64,000 nt of DNA from Enoplolaimus lenunculus (Eukaryota > Nematoda > Enoplea > Enoplida > Thoracostomopsidae). A program made the position numbers and the translations under genes. Each line of letters starts with the position of its first letter. Position 1 is the first letter of the stretch. The DNA is taken from contig JASANG010000699.1 in assembly GCA_030248215.1 (NCBI GenBank), positions 1-64,000 on the forward strand. Reading direction: 5' to 3'. The notes below the pieces were generated by a model. The model was not told the DNA's origin, did not search any database, and saw only the letters and a program-made list of their open reading frames with translations. Positions 46,601-59,918 of this stretch are shown here, one piece after another.

Positions 46601-49600
46601 TGAAGCTTTTAAAACCAAGACTGAGAAAGCGGTTCAAATCGCCACTGCGAACGTAATTGAAATCGCGACTACGATCATGTCTCAAACAGCATTTGAGCCA
46701 CGATCGCTCAAAAACTCAGACGCGGCTGCAAAACCGCAACCGCAGTGGACGTAATCGCTGTTTCTGCGAACTCAGTTCTGTTCATGGCTGTACAAAAGTT
46801 TGAAAATAATAAATCATACTATCGTACTGTTTTCCTGAGCAATGTATGTAACCTTGGGAATTTGGACCAAGCCAAGGTTTGATGCGGATATTATCGATTA
46901 TCCTTAGAGTTGAATTGAACGCGCAGGAATAATTGAAACGTAATGAATGAACTCAAAATCTAAATATTGAACATCTTTGTTTGACGTTTTAGATGATTAA
47001 TCGCTATTGTTTGGATCAATCGCGTTCGGTGTACACGTCGCTTTTCAATGCATGTGCAAATTGTAAATTTCGTGATTTAGCCATAAAACGCGCCACAGTG
47101 TTGCGAAAAGAACTGTTAAAAAACAACGTTCAGCTAGATAGAGAGACGTATCATTGTATGATAAAAACCTTTGCCAGGTTACTGTGCATATTTCACGTTG
47201 AATATTATGTATTTTTATGGTTTCACACACAATGCCGTGTTCTGAAAGTGCAGTGGAATTACTCAGTTTATAGTTTATTATGTGTGAAATGGAATGCGAA
47301 GCAGATTTTGTATCGACGCAGTAGCTATGTCATCATTAGTAACTCTGTTATTTTAATTCCCGTTGTCTTAATTTGGTATTGAATTAGTGATCTGATTTTG
47401 TGTACGTCTAATTTACGTTGGGCAATGCATTTGCAGTTTTATTCATTCAAATTGTTGGTTTTGGTTTTACAGCTGCAGAATTGGCGCGTTTCAACCGTAA
47501 TATGGTTCACGTTTTAGTGCGGTTGGATTCAGCACCCTTCTATATCGTTTAAAGTGCCATACATTTTTAATAATACGTCGAAAATTGGTTTCAATCAAAA
47601 TGCTATCTTTAAGGTTGAACGATTTCAAAACTTCGTTTGAAATATTTGACGAAATGACATCGAAACGAATGCTACTGTCACGTTATACCTACAGTCATCT
47701 TATGCAGGCTTGTATTTCCGAAAAAGTTGCTGGTTTTAAACTTGCCATTGAGGTATGTACGGACATACGTTTTGTATTGATTGATGTTAGAAATTGCTAT
47801 TGTTTTTCAGTTCATGATTCAGAAATATCTCATTGGAAGCACGCGATATATAATAGCAAAAAACTTATAGCGGAGCGAGTAAGAAGCCAAAATGCTGTGT
47901 TGTATTACTAAATCGTAAAAAATTGGTTTTGATCCACCATATTTGTGGGGCTTAGGTCGATGCTTATTATTTTTCAGTGACGGATTCAGAATTATCGTTG
48001 GAAGCGCGGGATACATAATATAAAAAATCTGGCTAGCGAAGCAAGCCTGGAGTCGTATGCAGTGTTGTAGTACTAAATTGTAACAAAATTTTGGTTTTGA
48101 TCCACCATGCTCGTGAGGCCTAGGATTGGCTGGCCCGCTTGGATATCGATACGATAGTGTTATTTTTATATGTAGTTAACTTTTTGTATTAAGTAGCTTG
48201 CGGATGCTGGCCCATTGGTCCCGCAATAATGGGTTTTCGGTCATACTGCATTGTTGAACACAAGTGATAGGAATTGTAATATACGTCTGTCTTGTCTTAG
48301 TTATGGCGATTGATGATTAAAAGCCGACAAAAACCAGACGCAACGAACTACCACAGTTTGCTTCGTGCTTGCCGGGACTGCGGAACTGGTAACTTAATAA
48401 TCTACAACAGTCACTCGTTTCTTATATGCAGTTGCGATTTGAATTCAAATTATACATTAGTCATGTGAGTTGTAAAATCGCAACCATAGGAGACAGTCAT
48501 GGCAGACATTTTACATATTTCAAAATCTTTGTCTGCAACAAAGTTCCTTCTGCTTTCCTTCTTTCGATGTTCTAGTTTTGTTAAGTTACTTTGTATTTCG
48601 TGTATAATTCTTCTATGACTTTTACTGCTTTCTTCAAAGCACGTTTCATATTTTGTTGATTCAGGAAATGAAGCAGCTACCTATAGTTTGCTACGCTTGA
48701 AGCCGGAAGATTTAAAAATATTGCGCAGTAATCAGTTACCGTCCGAGACTGAGTGGGTTCATTCAGGGCAACGCGAACCAGCTAAATTGTCGGAAATAAA
48801 AGGCATACGCTATGGTAAGCAGCGCCAAGGATATTATTCTGATCCTGTCTGGTCGGCGATTGCAACCAGTTTTACGCAACCAATACAACCGTATTACATG
48901 AATGGCGCTCAGCTCGAGGAGAGGTCTGAAGTGACAGATAAGGAGCATAATTGTGATTCGGTTTGGAGTGCAATCAAAGGAAGCTTTGGTCCAAAACCTG
49001 CTCGATTAGCAAACAACGAAGCTGTTGTCGTGCAGGACAAAGTTTTTGATATTAACAAGAAGGATGAAGTGCCAAAAGATCAAAGCCTTGTTGTGTATTC
49101 TCAACAGTTGAAAACTCGTAATCAGAATGCTGTGCGTCGAGTACGAAGCATTCTGGATCCAAACTTTGTGGCTCCTGTGGGTGTAGTAAAAATTGGCGAC
49201 ATGACAACCCCACAAAATCGTCTACAGCTTTTGGGTGGGGCAACAGCCATTTTGGATGCAATGAAACGGGATAAATGTATACTGGAAATCAAGACATTTA
49301 CATTGGTATGCAGTCTTTTAGATTTTCTTTTTTATATTTTAGACCATGTAATAAATTCTCATTTGTTCCAAAAATTTAACTGTCCGTGTGATAGCAACGA
49401 AGTTTCACTGTACGGTATTAAGGATTAGCAATGGTTTAATTTTTTGGCTTAGATTTTGACCCTGGATGACCGTTGACATTATGATTTATGATGTTTCATT
49501 TTGCAGCTGCTAATTTTGAACGATACCTCTATGTGATGTGATTTTTTTCTGTCTGATTTTACACATTGCGCTTGACAAGACAAATACATTTTGTAAAATA

Positions 49601-52600
49601 CACATGAACACATTGTCCGTGCTGCCGCTCTCAATATAACGGTAGGTGACCATTTTGCTTATTTATTCGATGTGTTTAGCTGTTGGACTTAATTCCGGAC
49701 GATAATGATTCAGAAGTTGGTCTGTTCAATTCTATGTTAACCGCTCAAGTGCAACCTGATACACCATTTTTGAACATGCTTATTCGCCGCAGATGCAAAC
49801 GTGGTCAACTGAAATTAGCAAAGGTATGAAGCACCGAAAGGGTTGTATGAGCGAAATACACAATAATATGAAGATTAAAAGAACCACAACGCGCATGACA
49901 ATAATTGACATTTTTACAACATTACAAATTGAATACTGTATGCTTTTCAGGATTTTGTGCAGCATTGACAATAGCTGGGTACAAAACGACATAACGTATT
50001 GGTGTTAGCGAGTGGTAATTTTGAAAATTTCCGCTCGTCAACCCTACCTTGTATTGTTTTTGTGCCCAGCTGGGAATAATTACTATGAATACGTATGTTG
50101 CCAGTAGGTTTGGTGCTAAATAAGGTTCAATCCAACAGGAAGTAAGTTTTACCGGATCAGGAACAGGAACAGGAATTGAATTTTTGCAGCAACCGGAACA
50201 GTAACCGGAATTTGAAATAAATTTTCATAACCGAATTTGAAATTTTGCCGATGCCAAACCAATGCTTATGCCAACTTTTGTACACCGTGCTTAATAAACA
50301 GATAGGATACTACATTACATCATTATATGAAGACTTAAACTCTGACCATCAATTCTATATGAACGGTTTATTTCAATTAACTTTTTCAAACACAAACGCA
50401 AGAGAGAACAAATTTTCCTGACCAGACACACTTATATGCGTCCAGAAATGAAATTGAAGCTTTCGAACTGACGATTATGTGCAAAACGTATCGGCAAAGA
50501 ATCGGCAATTTTTTGCAGTGCCGATGCCGATACTTCCAAAAAGTGCCGATTATTACCGATGCCGATTAGTCGGCACATTCCGAGTAAAAATAAGTCTAGA
50601 GCTAAGCCCACGCCTAAGCAAAAATAATAAACTGAATCCTATGCAAGGATGGGTGGTCTCGGTTAAAAACCAAGACCCGATATTGAAACCGGACTGTCGA
50701 GACCGGTAATGAAAAGTCTCGATGTCGGTAATTTTTTATCACCGAAAACACTTTCAAATTATTAGAATATTTTTCATGCTTATTTCGTAGTTTTTTATGT
50801 TTTTCAGAATATCTGCGCATAATTACTGCGCGACTATGGTCATCACTTCAATACTGGTGATATATCTTTTGCGAATCCTCGACTTCTGATCTCGGTTCCA
50901 AGATACCGAGACTAAAAAACCTTGACCAAGACCTGCCAAATACCGAGACTTGCCGAGCGCAACGTTACAGAACAGAATAGTGGAATTGGGTCTTTGTTAA
51001 GGTTTTAAAAATTGATCCGCGTGAGACGTTATGATTTGTTTCGTGAAACCTTTTGATACCTTTGGCCGCGGAAGGAAGAATTGTTAGCTACCTTCTGGTA
51101 TCTCAATGCCTACTAGTCTGCTTCATAATGAAAACTAACGTAACAAAAATGTAATTTTGTCTGAAACAGTTTTTTCAGTTTATGATGGATGCTTTTTGTT
51201 CTAAAAAATTTTCACTATATTATGCATTGCGTAGTGAGTTTGTCAAGTTATTACGACACTGAGAAACCATGATTTACATATTATTATATGTACGTATATA
51301 AGCGAAACTGTCATAATCATTTAATTTATAATATGGCAAACATTTTAATTTTTAGTTTTAATTTAACAAAATAATACAATAATTTTATTTGTATTCAAAT
51401 TTATCGTCCTTAAACCATGCCATTGTTCGTATTTATCTGATGTTTTAGGACGTTCTTCCGCTATTTGCTCGGTATAACGTGGCTCCTGATATTATGACAT
51501 TTTGTTGTTTGGCGATCGGTTGTACAACACGGGAAGATGGTTTGCAGCTGATACAAAATTTGCAAGTAATGCCTTATAAATTTATCGTTCATCTTGACTT
51601 TAGCAAAATTTAAAAGTTTGGGGACATCGTTTTCGGCAATTACGATCCATACGTGTTGTGTGATGAGTAAATGTAGGTTCCCGTTGCCAAATGAAGTTTA
51701 GGATCGCGAATAATTTTGACTGAAATCGCGAGTAAACTTTGGAATTCGGTCATGAAGTCGCATAATGCGAAAAGTAGCTTGTATGGGGGTATACACGGGA
51801 GTGCTAAAGTGATATCAACTTGCGAGATATCTAGAGAGACAATTATTCCCTCCACAGCGGAAAGCCTGTCTACCTCGCTAGTGAGCACAGCAAAAGCAAG
51901 TGCTACCTGTTATAGCATTTAAAAAACAAAATTTCAAAATATTGAGTCGTCGTATCATTATTTTGAAAACCTCGCATAGAAATTGAAGATGAAGCACGTA
52001 AATAAAGTTTACACCGCGCATTCGTACGTAATATAACTACTACAACGCAGTTAACAACCAGATGAAGTATATACTGGTAATAAAATGTGAGAATTAAAAT
52101 CAAAAATACTTAATTTTACGCAACCTCAGCTTGCACGAAACAAATATAACAAACATTTACGTAATATATAAATCATAGCATTTAACCTAGTCAGTGCGAC
52201 ACAACATAAAAATAACAAATATACATATACATCACATAATGGTGGCATAACAAACAACTAGGCTAATTTAATAATACTTAAAAATTAAGAAGGCATTTTA
52301 AAAAGTGTCAACGCTGGAAAAAAAATTTCAGTTAGTAGTTCAGTGACGGACAATTTGACATCGCTTACAAAACTGCTCTCTTTTTACGGCTTTATTAGTT
52401 GTGTTAATGGCTAATTTACGGCTATTGCTTTGTGTATCATTCCTTCTTATACGCCGCATTAAATCACAATAACCACTCAATACTTGTATTTCTGAAATAA
52501 TATATGACAAACATAAAATTAAATAGTACAAAGAAAACTGAGGTACTTTGACAGTCTAATTATAGTTTAGTTTACGATCGCCATAAAACGCAGTTGTTAT

Positions 52601-55600
52601 TGGTAAAGATTACTTCTCGTAATTTTCTGGCTAAGATACAGGTATGTCAGTCTGCAGATGGACTGCTTAAGTGTCAGAACTGACTTCAATTTTTTCCGTG
52701 CCGCATAATAAATGTATCTTAACTAAAATCTAATAATGTGACAAAAACACACATTAACTGCTGTGAGGAGTCACATTAAGGTTCGTGCCAGCACGGATTA
52801 TAACGACAAAGCTGTAGCTTTGCCGAGATAATTCAAAAGAAGCTGATTCAAGGACGGGAAATTTAGCAGTATGCAGTGCATTAAGTAACTATCTTAACTT
52901 TTTGAGAAGTTTCAAAAACATTGGGTAACGTAGATGGCTAAATATTCCTTTAAAAATAGCTGCTACTGAAATCACAGCCAATACTGTAACGGAAATCAGG
53001 TCGTTTGTTTGTAATGATACCTTCTCTAATGTGATACTGCGTTTCAATCGATGCTATCACTGTTCAGTAATGATTATGTTTTTTCATTAGAGGTCATGAG
53101 CTCAGAACGAAAATATGCTCGTGAAGGTTTGGCGCACTTACGGATGGAAAATTTACCATCAAGGAAAGCGTCGGAAATGTCTATCTTGTTTCCTCACAGT
53201 AGTGTTCGAGTGAACACGTGTATGACATTTTACAGTTGTGCGAAGGCCAAAAGAAAGTGCAATTTGAGTTACCAAACAGTGTATTTCAATAGTTCGTCGC
53301 GTAGAAGGTACCATATACACACAACGCCCAAAAAAACAAAAACCAAAAACAAGAAAACACCCCAAAAAAAACCCACGCGCAGTAATACACACCATGTTGA
53401 AATCCAAGCATGTTCTGTCGGATTTACGTCTATCTAAACACGTTGGTTAAAAACCAAACAGTTACAGAAAAGCGTTATATAAACACAGTTTCTATGTGTG
53501 CTAACTTACACATTCCTTAGGACACTTAGAACAGTCAGGTCGATGTAGTGTAAAGCTGCACAAACATGCCTATTTCAATAACCATCGTTCCCTGCATTGA
53601 TGATCGTAAGGTTCAGTAACCTCCGTATCTGATTTGTACAGTTGAAATAAAACGATCTGGAGGAGATAGGCCAGCAATCTGTAGGGTTGTTGCAGTCAGA
53701 CAATTCAAAGAGAAGTTGCTGTATGCCGTGGTGCACATATTTTCGTTTTAATTGCAGATACCAAATATTGTCACAGTTAGGAGTATGCGATTGTGCCGTA
53801 TCCAAAAAACACTTCCGATTTTTTCAAATAATGCCCAGATTTAAAGAGTGATCGATTTTGAAAACTACTGTCAGAAAAACGGAGCATAAGAAATCAGCAA
53901 ACTAATCCATTTATTTCAAGTGCCGACTACTAAAAATTGTTTTCCTTTACAATTTGAAAAATGGATTAAAAGATCAAAATATTCAAGGGACGCTCAAGTG
54001 ACGCATATATCCCTGAAGTTCACTGTACAGGAACTTAAGTATTTTTATAAAATTAATAATTGTGGTACTGAAATTAACATCAATAAGTATAACTGTTTCG
54101 CTATGTTCCGAAAACTTAGATTTCTTGTTGGAGGAAAAACTTCAGTCGATTGTCGTTAACAGCTGTGAAAATGCAGCATTACACCATTTAAGTGTAAACA
54201 GAAAATAAGAAACCACGGAACGATTCCCGGCAAGCTCAATAAAGAATTTATCATTCACATTTAGGAAGACTTCTTTGTACTTTCTGAGACTGGGCTTACA
54301 CAGTACGAAGTAGCTTTAAGTATAATATCTACCGGAGCCAGTATATAACTTACCATCAGGACGTCTAATGTTTGAGTACATGATGAACACCGAAGACAAA
54401 TCAGTATGTTTGGGAAATTTACTTTTTTACAGTGCAGTCTTGCTTTTGATGACATGCGCCAGCAGTGGATATTAAATGTCCGTTAGGCGTTGTGATTAAA
54501 ACAATTGAACTGCCCTACAACAAGCATTGGGACTAGACTCCGTGAAATAAGAGGGCAAGTCACGGGAAAAGATTTGTAGACGTTAACATTTCAATAGAAC
54601 TTTTTGTTGGAGCGCAGTTTATTGGAAACCAAATTGTTCCAGACGATTTGTAAAAGTTCGGGGCGCAGTTCAGAATTTGAGTAATATTTCACCTTCCATT
54701 TGCTATAAACCATTGCGCGTACGCTATATGGATTGCGAAATTTCATTTAGCAACGGACTGTATTTAATGCACACCCGTTCTAAGGGCAGCTAGATCAATA
54801 AATATTTTTCTGAACAGATGAAATCATTCTTTCGATCACTACATCACGTGCCATACTTATATATAATCCACATGCAAATGTATCAACTGACATTTTGTGT
54901 TAAGAAACGGGAAAGCATTGAAAGATTTGGTAAAAACCTTAAGCAGTAAGTGGCTGACGTACAATTGGGCCTGAATGGATAAAACTATAACCGGCATGCG
55001 ACAAGAATAAGGTCATAGAAATTGATTTTCTGCTTTGTCAGAGGTAATGCAAAATTGAGTGATTTATAGCTATTTCGTGCTTAAATCGGAAACCAGAAAT
55101 TTGGTAGCGGCAATGCGCAAACCGAAAACTACAATCGGCTTTTTCCGCAGCTTTCTTTCAAGATCTCCACTATCTACGTACATAAGGCAAGAAACTTCAA
55201 AATGTAAGCCCAGCTACAGCTTTGCGGACAAAGCATTCACTTCGGACACTAAAAACTATGTAGCATGTTTTGCGTTTATTAAAATTAACTTGCTGCTTAC
55301 AAATTTTCGTTGTTTTTGCAAACAATTTACAGGATTTTCGGAATAAGTTTAATGGATAGGTACTAGGAATATTGGTACTGCCAAGTCAAAGTTCAAAAGT
55401 TTACAATTTAAGAAAATTAAAAAACTGCAGACCCTTTTCTCCAACACCTATGCTCTAAACACATTTAAAAACTAGTAAATTGAAAGTATGGACGTTTAGA
55501 GGGGCAAAATTTGTAAAATATTAGCAAGAAGAAAGATAAGAATGCACAATTTCCTTGACGGCTACACAATGTACATGTATAAACTTATTGAGCTTCAAAC

Positions 55601-58541
55601 TAGTAACTCACCTTTTAACATTTGCAGGCTAAATTCATTCATAACTGTGTATTTCTATAATTGAGCGCAGATTTTACAAATGTGTGTTGCACCTATCACC
55701 GGTTGGTGATAAGTCTTGTAAATTTCGAACCAAGGATTGTGAGCTTCGCAATTTAGCACATCTATTAGGCTAAGAAAATCAGCTGCTGCAGTTTGCTCAT
55801 TTAAGAACTTCAATATATGATTTGTATATGCGAATACTTCTTGGTGTGGTGATTTTTTACTACACCAAACGCGGTGAACTACTGTATTGACCCGAATAAG
55901 AGGGAGGGACTGATATTTATTTGGCCTCTCCAGAGGGAACCACCCTGTTATTCGGATACGGACTGTTATTTATTTTTAACCCACGCTCCGCCATCCTTCG
56001 TTACTGATATATATCCGGTACTGCACCGTTGAATTAAACGTTTATTTGTCTTGTGTCAATAGCTTGAGCGATATTACAAGGTTTTATTTAGGAATGTACT
56101 TTCAAAATTTAAGTACGCTTTAAAGTTTCGAACTCAAATTATTTGGTCCTGGATTCATTTATGCGCTACAATTAAGGTTAATTGACATTTATGCACTCTA
56201 CTTATGGTTTAGGGACTCTATCCGCTTGCGGACTCTTATTAGGGATACGGACTCCAATTGATTCGGACTCAAAATGGGGACACCTCGTCTTCTTACCCCT
56301 CCCCCTCTAATTCGGGTCAATACAGTACTCCGCTTGTATATGATATGATATGATGTATTTTTTGTATTAAATTGTAGGACCACAACATCGAACCTAACAC
56401 TGTACTAGCGGGAACATTACTAACGCGTGCTTGCGGTTCGACGAATCCATGGTATATAATTGATATTTTTAAGTTCATTTCGCGTTATCATTTGTCAGTT
56501 ACACCTTCTGTGTTACCCAAGCTTGACCGCTGCATTGAACGACTTCGAGATAGAATCATCAGGCTAGTAAGTGTGATGCGCTAGTTTGTATTAAAAAACT
56601 AATTCAACTAGTTTTACTCTAGTAATTGTAAGGTGATTATTTTTCCGATATTTAACCTCTCACCTGTTTTGGACAATAACGTAATATTTCGTAGAATACC
56701 TATATTGTCTGATTACTATTTTGTTTGTTATATTTCAATTTTATATAAAACTTACGGTTTCATGTTTGATGTGTTGTCTAAATAACACCTTACTTTAAAG
56801 TACGTTACGGCCAGAATTACGTGTGTAAGCATGTGAGACATGCTTGTCCTGGTGCATATGCAATAAATGCAATCCCCGCTCTAGCCCGCTTTTCCAGCTG
56901 CTTGGTAGAAAGGTCTGAGGTCCTTGGTTTCTTCCTAGACTGACAACGTGCTCCCACAAACGTAGGTATGTACACGTAGGCGCACGAAAAAATATCGTAC
57001 CGCAACAAAGGCATTGACTGCAAATATGTGAAAAACTTTAAATGCAAAAATTTGAATTTTCAGTTAGCATCAAATTGTTTAATCATTTATATATTTATTT
57101 CTGTGTGGGGGCCGGGAGAGATCAACCTCTCTAGAAAACTTTTATAGCCCCGCTTGTAAGTTTTACTAAACGAAAAGCATGCTCATCCTAAAAATGTTTG
57201 GCAAGCCTCGCATGTTGCTCTGTCTACGGACGGGACGGATATTTGGACAATATTGCTGTATGTACAGCATGATGATAATTCGATTCAAACGACGGGAAAC
57301 ACAGTGTGCTTAGACATTAATTCAAATACGTCTTGATGTTGTGTATGATAAACATTAAACCAAATTAATATAAAACGGACACAACGCGATAACTCGAACT
57401 CATTTTGAAGCAAAAAGTCTGAGTAACATAAAACCATATGTTTTCGAACAAGTAAAAAAGACTGGAGTTTGTTTAACTGGCTGCCTTAAGTAGCACTGAA
57501 AATGGACGCAGTAGCGGGTGTACGGGGTCAACAGCAACGATGATGCAGTAGACTGAAAGGTTAACGTTTAATTTACGTGTTTAAATCAATTAATGGCCAG
57601 CCACCTTGTACGAATTTCGGATGCTGCAATGTAAAATTTAAGTTCATTAATCTGTAATCAAAATTCAATATGATTTACCGTACAAGAACGTATACAGGGT
57701 GTTTCAGAGGTCATACCCCTTTCATATTGTTTTCCAAGAGTTTTTATATTCAATTTGTAACACAAGCAATTGCCTTCGAAATTTTTATAGGACGTATCTC
57801 ATATCCATAATCCTGACTACGTCCTTGCTATCGTAAGACATTTACGATTCACTGCATAAAAAGTGAATGCGAGATCAACGATAGTTGCAAGGATACCCAG
57901 ACGTATGCACCTAGAGGCAGACAGAAACGTACGTAAACGTGACCGCACGCAGAGAAATGTACAATTGTGTGCGTTTAGACGCGAGATTTGAACACTTAAT
58001 TCTGGCCGCAACTGTTCAAAATTACGTAAATTGCTGTAAAGCTGTGTTGTTATAATTTTAACAGATTTGGTGTCTTTTTTTATTATCAAGTTCGCATTTC
58101 TTTTGTAAACATATGGTACAAAAATTGTTTGCGAAATAAAACTATTTATAGGAAAACGCAAACGAAGAAATTCCAGACACATACAAGTTAGCATACAAAG
58201 AAATCAAAAAACACTATAAAGTTTGGATTCGAAACACTTCCGTTACAGTAGACGAACATCCATGGAAAGAATTGGAAAAGAAAATTCAGCCAGGTATGCA
58301 ATAATGCTGTGATCATAGAAATCGCCAATGACTTTGCAGTTTTACACCAAGTCTATTTACTCTAAATTATGAAGAATTATGAACTCCAAGTATACTGAAG
58401 TCAAGTTGCCTTTTATGCGAAAAATAGCGAGTCGTACAGCAATTAATGTCATGAAGCCTATCATAATTTTATGTGTTCATTTTAGATGACTTGCGTGAAG
58501 ATTGGGAGAAACCATGGGCGAAAAAGGTTGATGCTCAATAA
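43698..58541 (+). CDS. PTCD1: PTCD1, mitochondrial pentatricopeptide-repeat protein
   Basis: Fourteen exons: 43698-43830, 44341-44516, 45261-45351, 45563-45666, 45849-45989, 46993-47177, 47614-47752, 48301-48388, 48665-49305, 49680-49823, 51449-51565, 56378-56566, 58152-58293 and 58486-58541. The phases agree at every junction and give 781 aa (human about 700). The start is basic and Ser/Thr-rich without acidic residues, as in a matrix-targeting signal. PPR helices begin near residue 155: MLKEDKVCPTHANFQVVLKY, GGYVKKAFELHEM, then LWRLMIKSRQKPDATNYHSL, CRDCG. The later part has TTPQNRLQLLGG and APDIMTFCCLAIGCTTREDG, typical of PTCD1, and HPWKELEKK near the end. In mammals PTCD1 binds leucine tRNAs and 16S rRNA in mitochondria. 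Exon 9 holds a long, poorly conserved insert. Introns carry several transposon copies; the largest (51566-56377) is 4.8 kb. Confidence 0.95.
46440..46765. repeat. CG-rich degenerate repeat of GCGATTGCGGTT-like units
   Basis: In a PTCD1 intron, some 25 short units alternate around ATTGCGGTTA, AATCGCGAC and AACGCG. Both strands stay open over long distances as a result. It starts with GCAATTGCGATCGCGACCC and ends near GTGGACGTAATCGCTG. Its middle (GTTACATACGCGGTAA) differs from any other repeat in the window. Confidence 0.6.
50244..50584. mobile_element. ATCGGC-family MITE in PTCD1 intron, reversed
   Basis: TTGCCGATGCC at the left and CCGATTAGTCGGCACATTCC at the right. The middle (AATAAACAGATAGGATACTA, ACATCATTATATGAAGAC) is the reverse complement of the middle of 31903-32417. 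Confidence 0.75.
50646..50960. mobile_element. TCTCGG-family MITE in PTCD1 intron
   Basis: GGATGGGTGGTCTCGGTTAA at the left; GATCTCGGTTCCAAG and ATACCGAGACTTGCCGAG repeats at the right. Same family as 34394-35061. Confidence 0.6.
51566..55680. other. PTCD1 intron, mostly unassigned
   Basis: The first 4.1 kb of the largest PTCD1 intron. It holds an A-rich run (53325-53375) and short open stretches on both strands (such as 53051-53437, 53920-54159 and 55059-55346) that I cannot identify. Confidence 0.4.
55681..55770 (+). mobile_element. SINE head fragment in PTCD1 intron
   Basis: TTGCACCTATCACCGGTTGG, then TGATAAGTCTTGTAA and TTTAGCACAT, match the first 80-90 bases of the SINE at 11903. The A-box-like block is well kept. 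Confidence 0.6.
55882..56325. mobile_element. MITE with CTGTATTGACCCGAATAAG ends (best copy)
   Basis: It starts CTGTATTGACCCGAATAAG and ends TTCGGGTCAATACAG, flanked on both sides by TA. TTATTTGGCCTCTCCAGAGG near the left; GGACTCTATCCGCTTGCGGA near the right. Its 3' end is about 50 bases before a PTCD1 exon acceptor. Confidence 0.8.
56815..57010 (+). mobile_element. SINE copy lacking the tRNA-like core
   Basis: GTGTGTAAGCATGTGAGACA, GTGCATATGCAATA, then AGCCCGCTTTTCCAGCTGCT, TGGTAGAAAGGTCTGAGG and TTCCTAGACTGAC match 15232-15500 in order, but the stretch with the tRNA-like fold is missing. It lies in a PTCD1 intron. Confidence 0.6.
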
Positions 58542-58558
58542 TGTATTTCTTTCAGTAA

Positions 58559-58564
58559 AATAAA
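58559..58564 (+). terminator. Polyadenylation signal of PTCD1
   Basis: AATAAA lies 18 bases after the stop codon at 58539-58541, implying a very short 3' UTR. Confidence 0.6.
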
Positions 58565-58599
58565 AATATTATGTGCCATAAAAAGGGGTTCTTGCCAAA

Positions 58600-59369
58600 A
58601 TCAGAGTGTGACCTAACCCGAGAAACGTAGGTGCGGTCAGCCTCTAAAGGAATTTTTCAACATTGGTATGCATGGCTGGCTAAATAATTTATATCTATCA
58701 AATTAATGTACAATAAAATATTTCGAGGAAATCGCTATTTCGACAATAATAATGGATGCTACTAAAACTTTCGGTGCTATTTGCAATTTATGCAGAATAA
58801 TTTTTAACAGGAATTATACGTCTGGAATATAACAAATGCTACTAGGCAGTGATATCATTTTGGCACAGTGTTGCTTCATAAATGTTGCTTCCAAATTGTT
58901 GTCAAAAACATAAGCAACGCCAAAGCAGTTGGTTGTGTTGCAGGAAAGCAACTGGAATTCTTTACCGCCTCTAGAAATTGAATATATATGTATAGAACTA
59001 CATGAAAATTAAAATTATTGTGCTTTTAGTTTTATACAATACATTTGGCCAATGCAGGGTTTAACCGGAAGTTAAGGTTTCCGTTTAGAAGGTTTCGGTT
59101 TAGGGATTATAAGCCGGAATCGGAAATTTTAGGTTTCGTTGTCGCCATCCTTGCAATTTAATATACAAATATCATGAACGACATGACAATTTTAAAATAC
59201 AAAAATGTCACTACTAAAATTATCGAGACCTTCAGCAAATATTCTACCCGACACGGATTTTGGTTTTTCGCCGGGGCTACAGACAGACCTCTGGTTGTAT
59301 ATACCCGGAACCTATGGTAAAAGCAGTATATTCTAAAAGTAAAATAATGTAAGGTGTTATTTGATATCT
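58600..59369. other. Intergenic, little recognised
   Basis: A scrap beginning CAGGGTTTAACCGGAAGTTA and rich in GGTTTCGGTTTAGG (59054-59150) looks like the end of another hAT-like element. Otherwise nothing is seen. Confidence 0.4.
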
Positions 59370-59650
59370 ATTTCCGCACGGAAAACGGATATTGAAGTAC
59401 AGAAATTTCAAAGATGTTTTGTTTTTCAGGCAACTCAATTCAGGCATGCCAATATTCGCAGGGGTTTTCTCAAATTTAGTTGCGAAAAATAGCAGATGCA
59501 TCAAAAAATTTAAGATTTTGGATCAACTTCGTAATTGTTATTTCGTATAATATAACAATTGCAGCATGTCTGTAAGGAAAAACTGTGGTATTTCTATAAC
59601 GGAAACGGAAGCAGACAACGATTTTTACCGGAAACGGATATCCGTCACAC
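59370..59650. mobile_element. CGGATA-family MITE, left end lost
   Basis: GGAAAACGGATATTGAAGTA, TTTCAAAGATGTTTTGTTTT and GATTTTTACCGGAAACGGAT match 21373-21744. The right edge reads ATCCGTCACACCCTC. A scrap of the CTGTATTGACCCG element follows (59655-59745). Confidence 0.65.
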
Positions 59651-59918
59651 CCTCAACACAGTCCGTAACCGAATAGCATGAGGTCCCCTGGACAGACAAA
59701 CTAAATATCTGTCACCCTTTCATTTGGGTCACTATAGTATGCATGCAGATAATCGTTAAAATTAGCAAATTCATCATTATACTTAATTTTGCTTCTCTTC
59801 CGATTAAACAAGATTTTATTGACATCTGGCTGCCGGGTGATTCAGCTCCGGTTGCACTCTGAAATAGGCTTAACAGTATTCGTCGTTCAAAGGCGTCTTT
59901 TCGGTTGTCCCCCCCCAG

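Noticed and set aside
53051-53437. 128-codon ORF in PTCD1 intron
   Set aside because: The end is a Lys/Thr-rich run from an A-rich tract; there is no domain and PTCD1 splicing skips it.
53920-55350. Second decayed virus-like fragment inside the PTCD1 intron
   Set aside because: A few words look faintly similar to the 333-1580 stretch, but the resemblance is too short and scattered to call.
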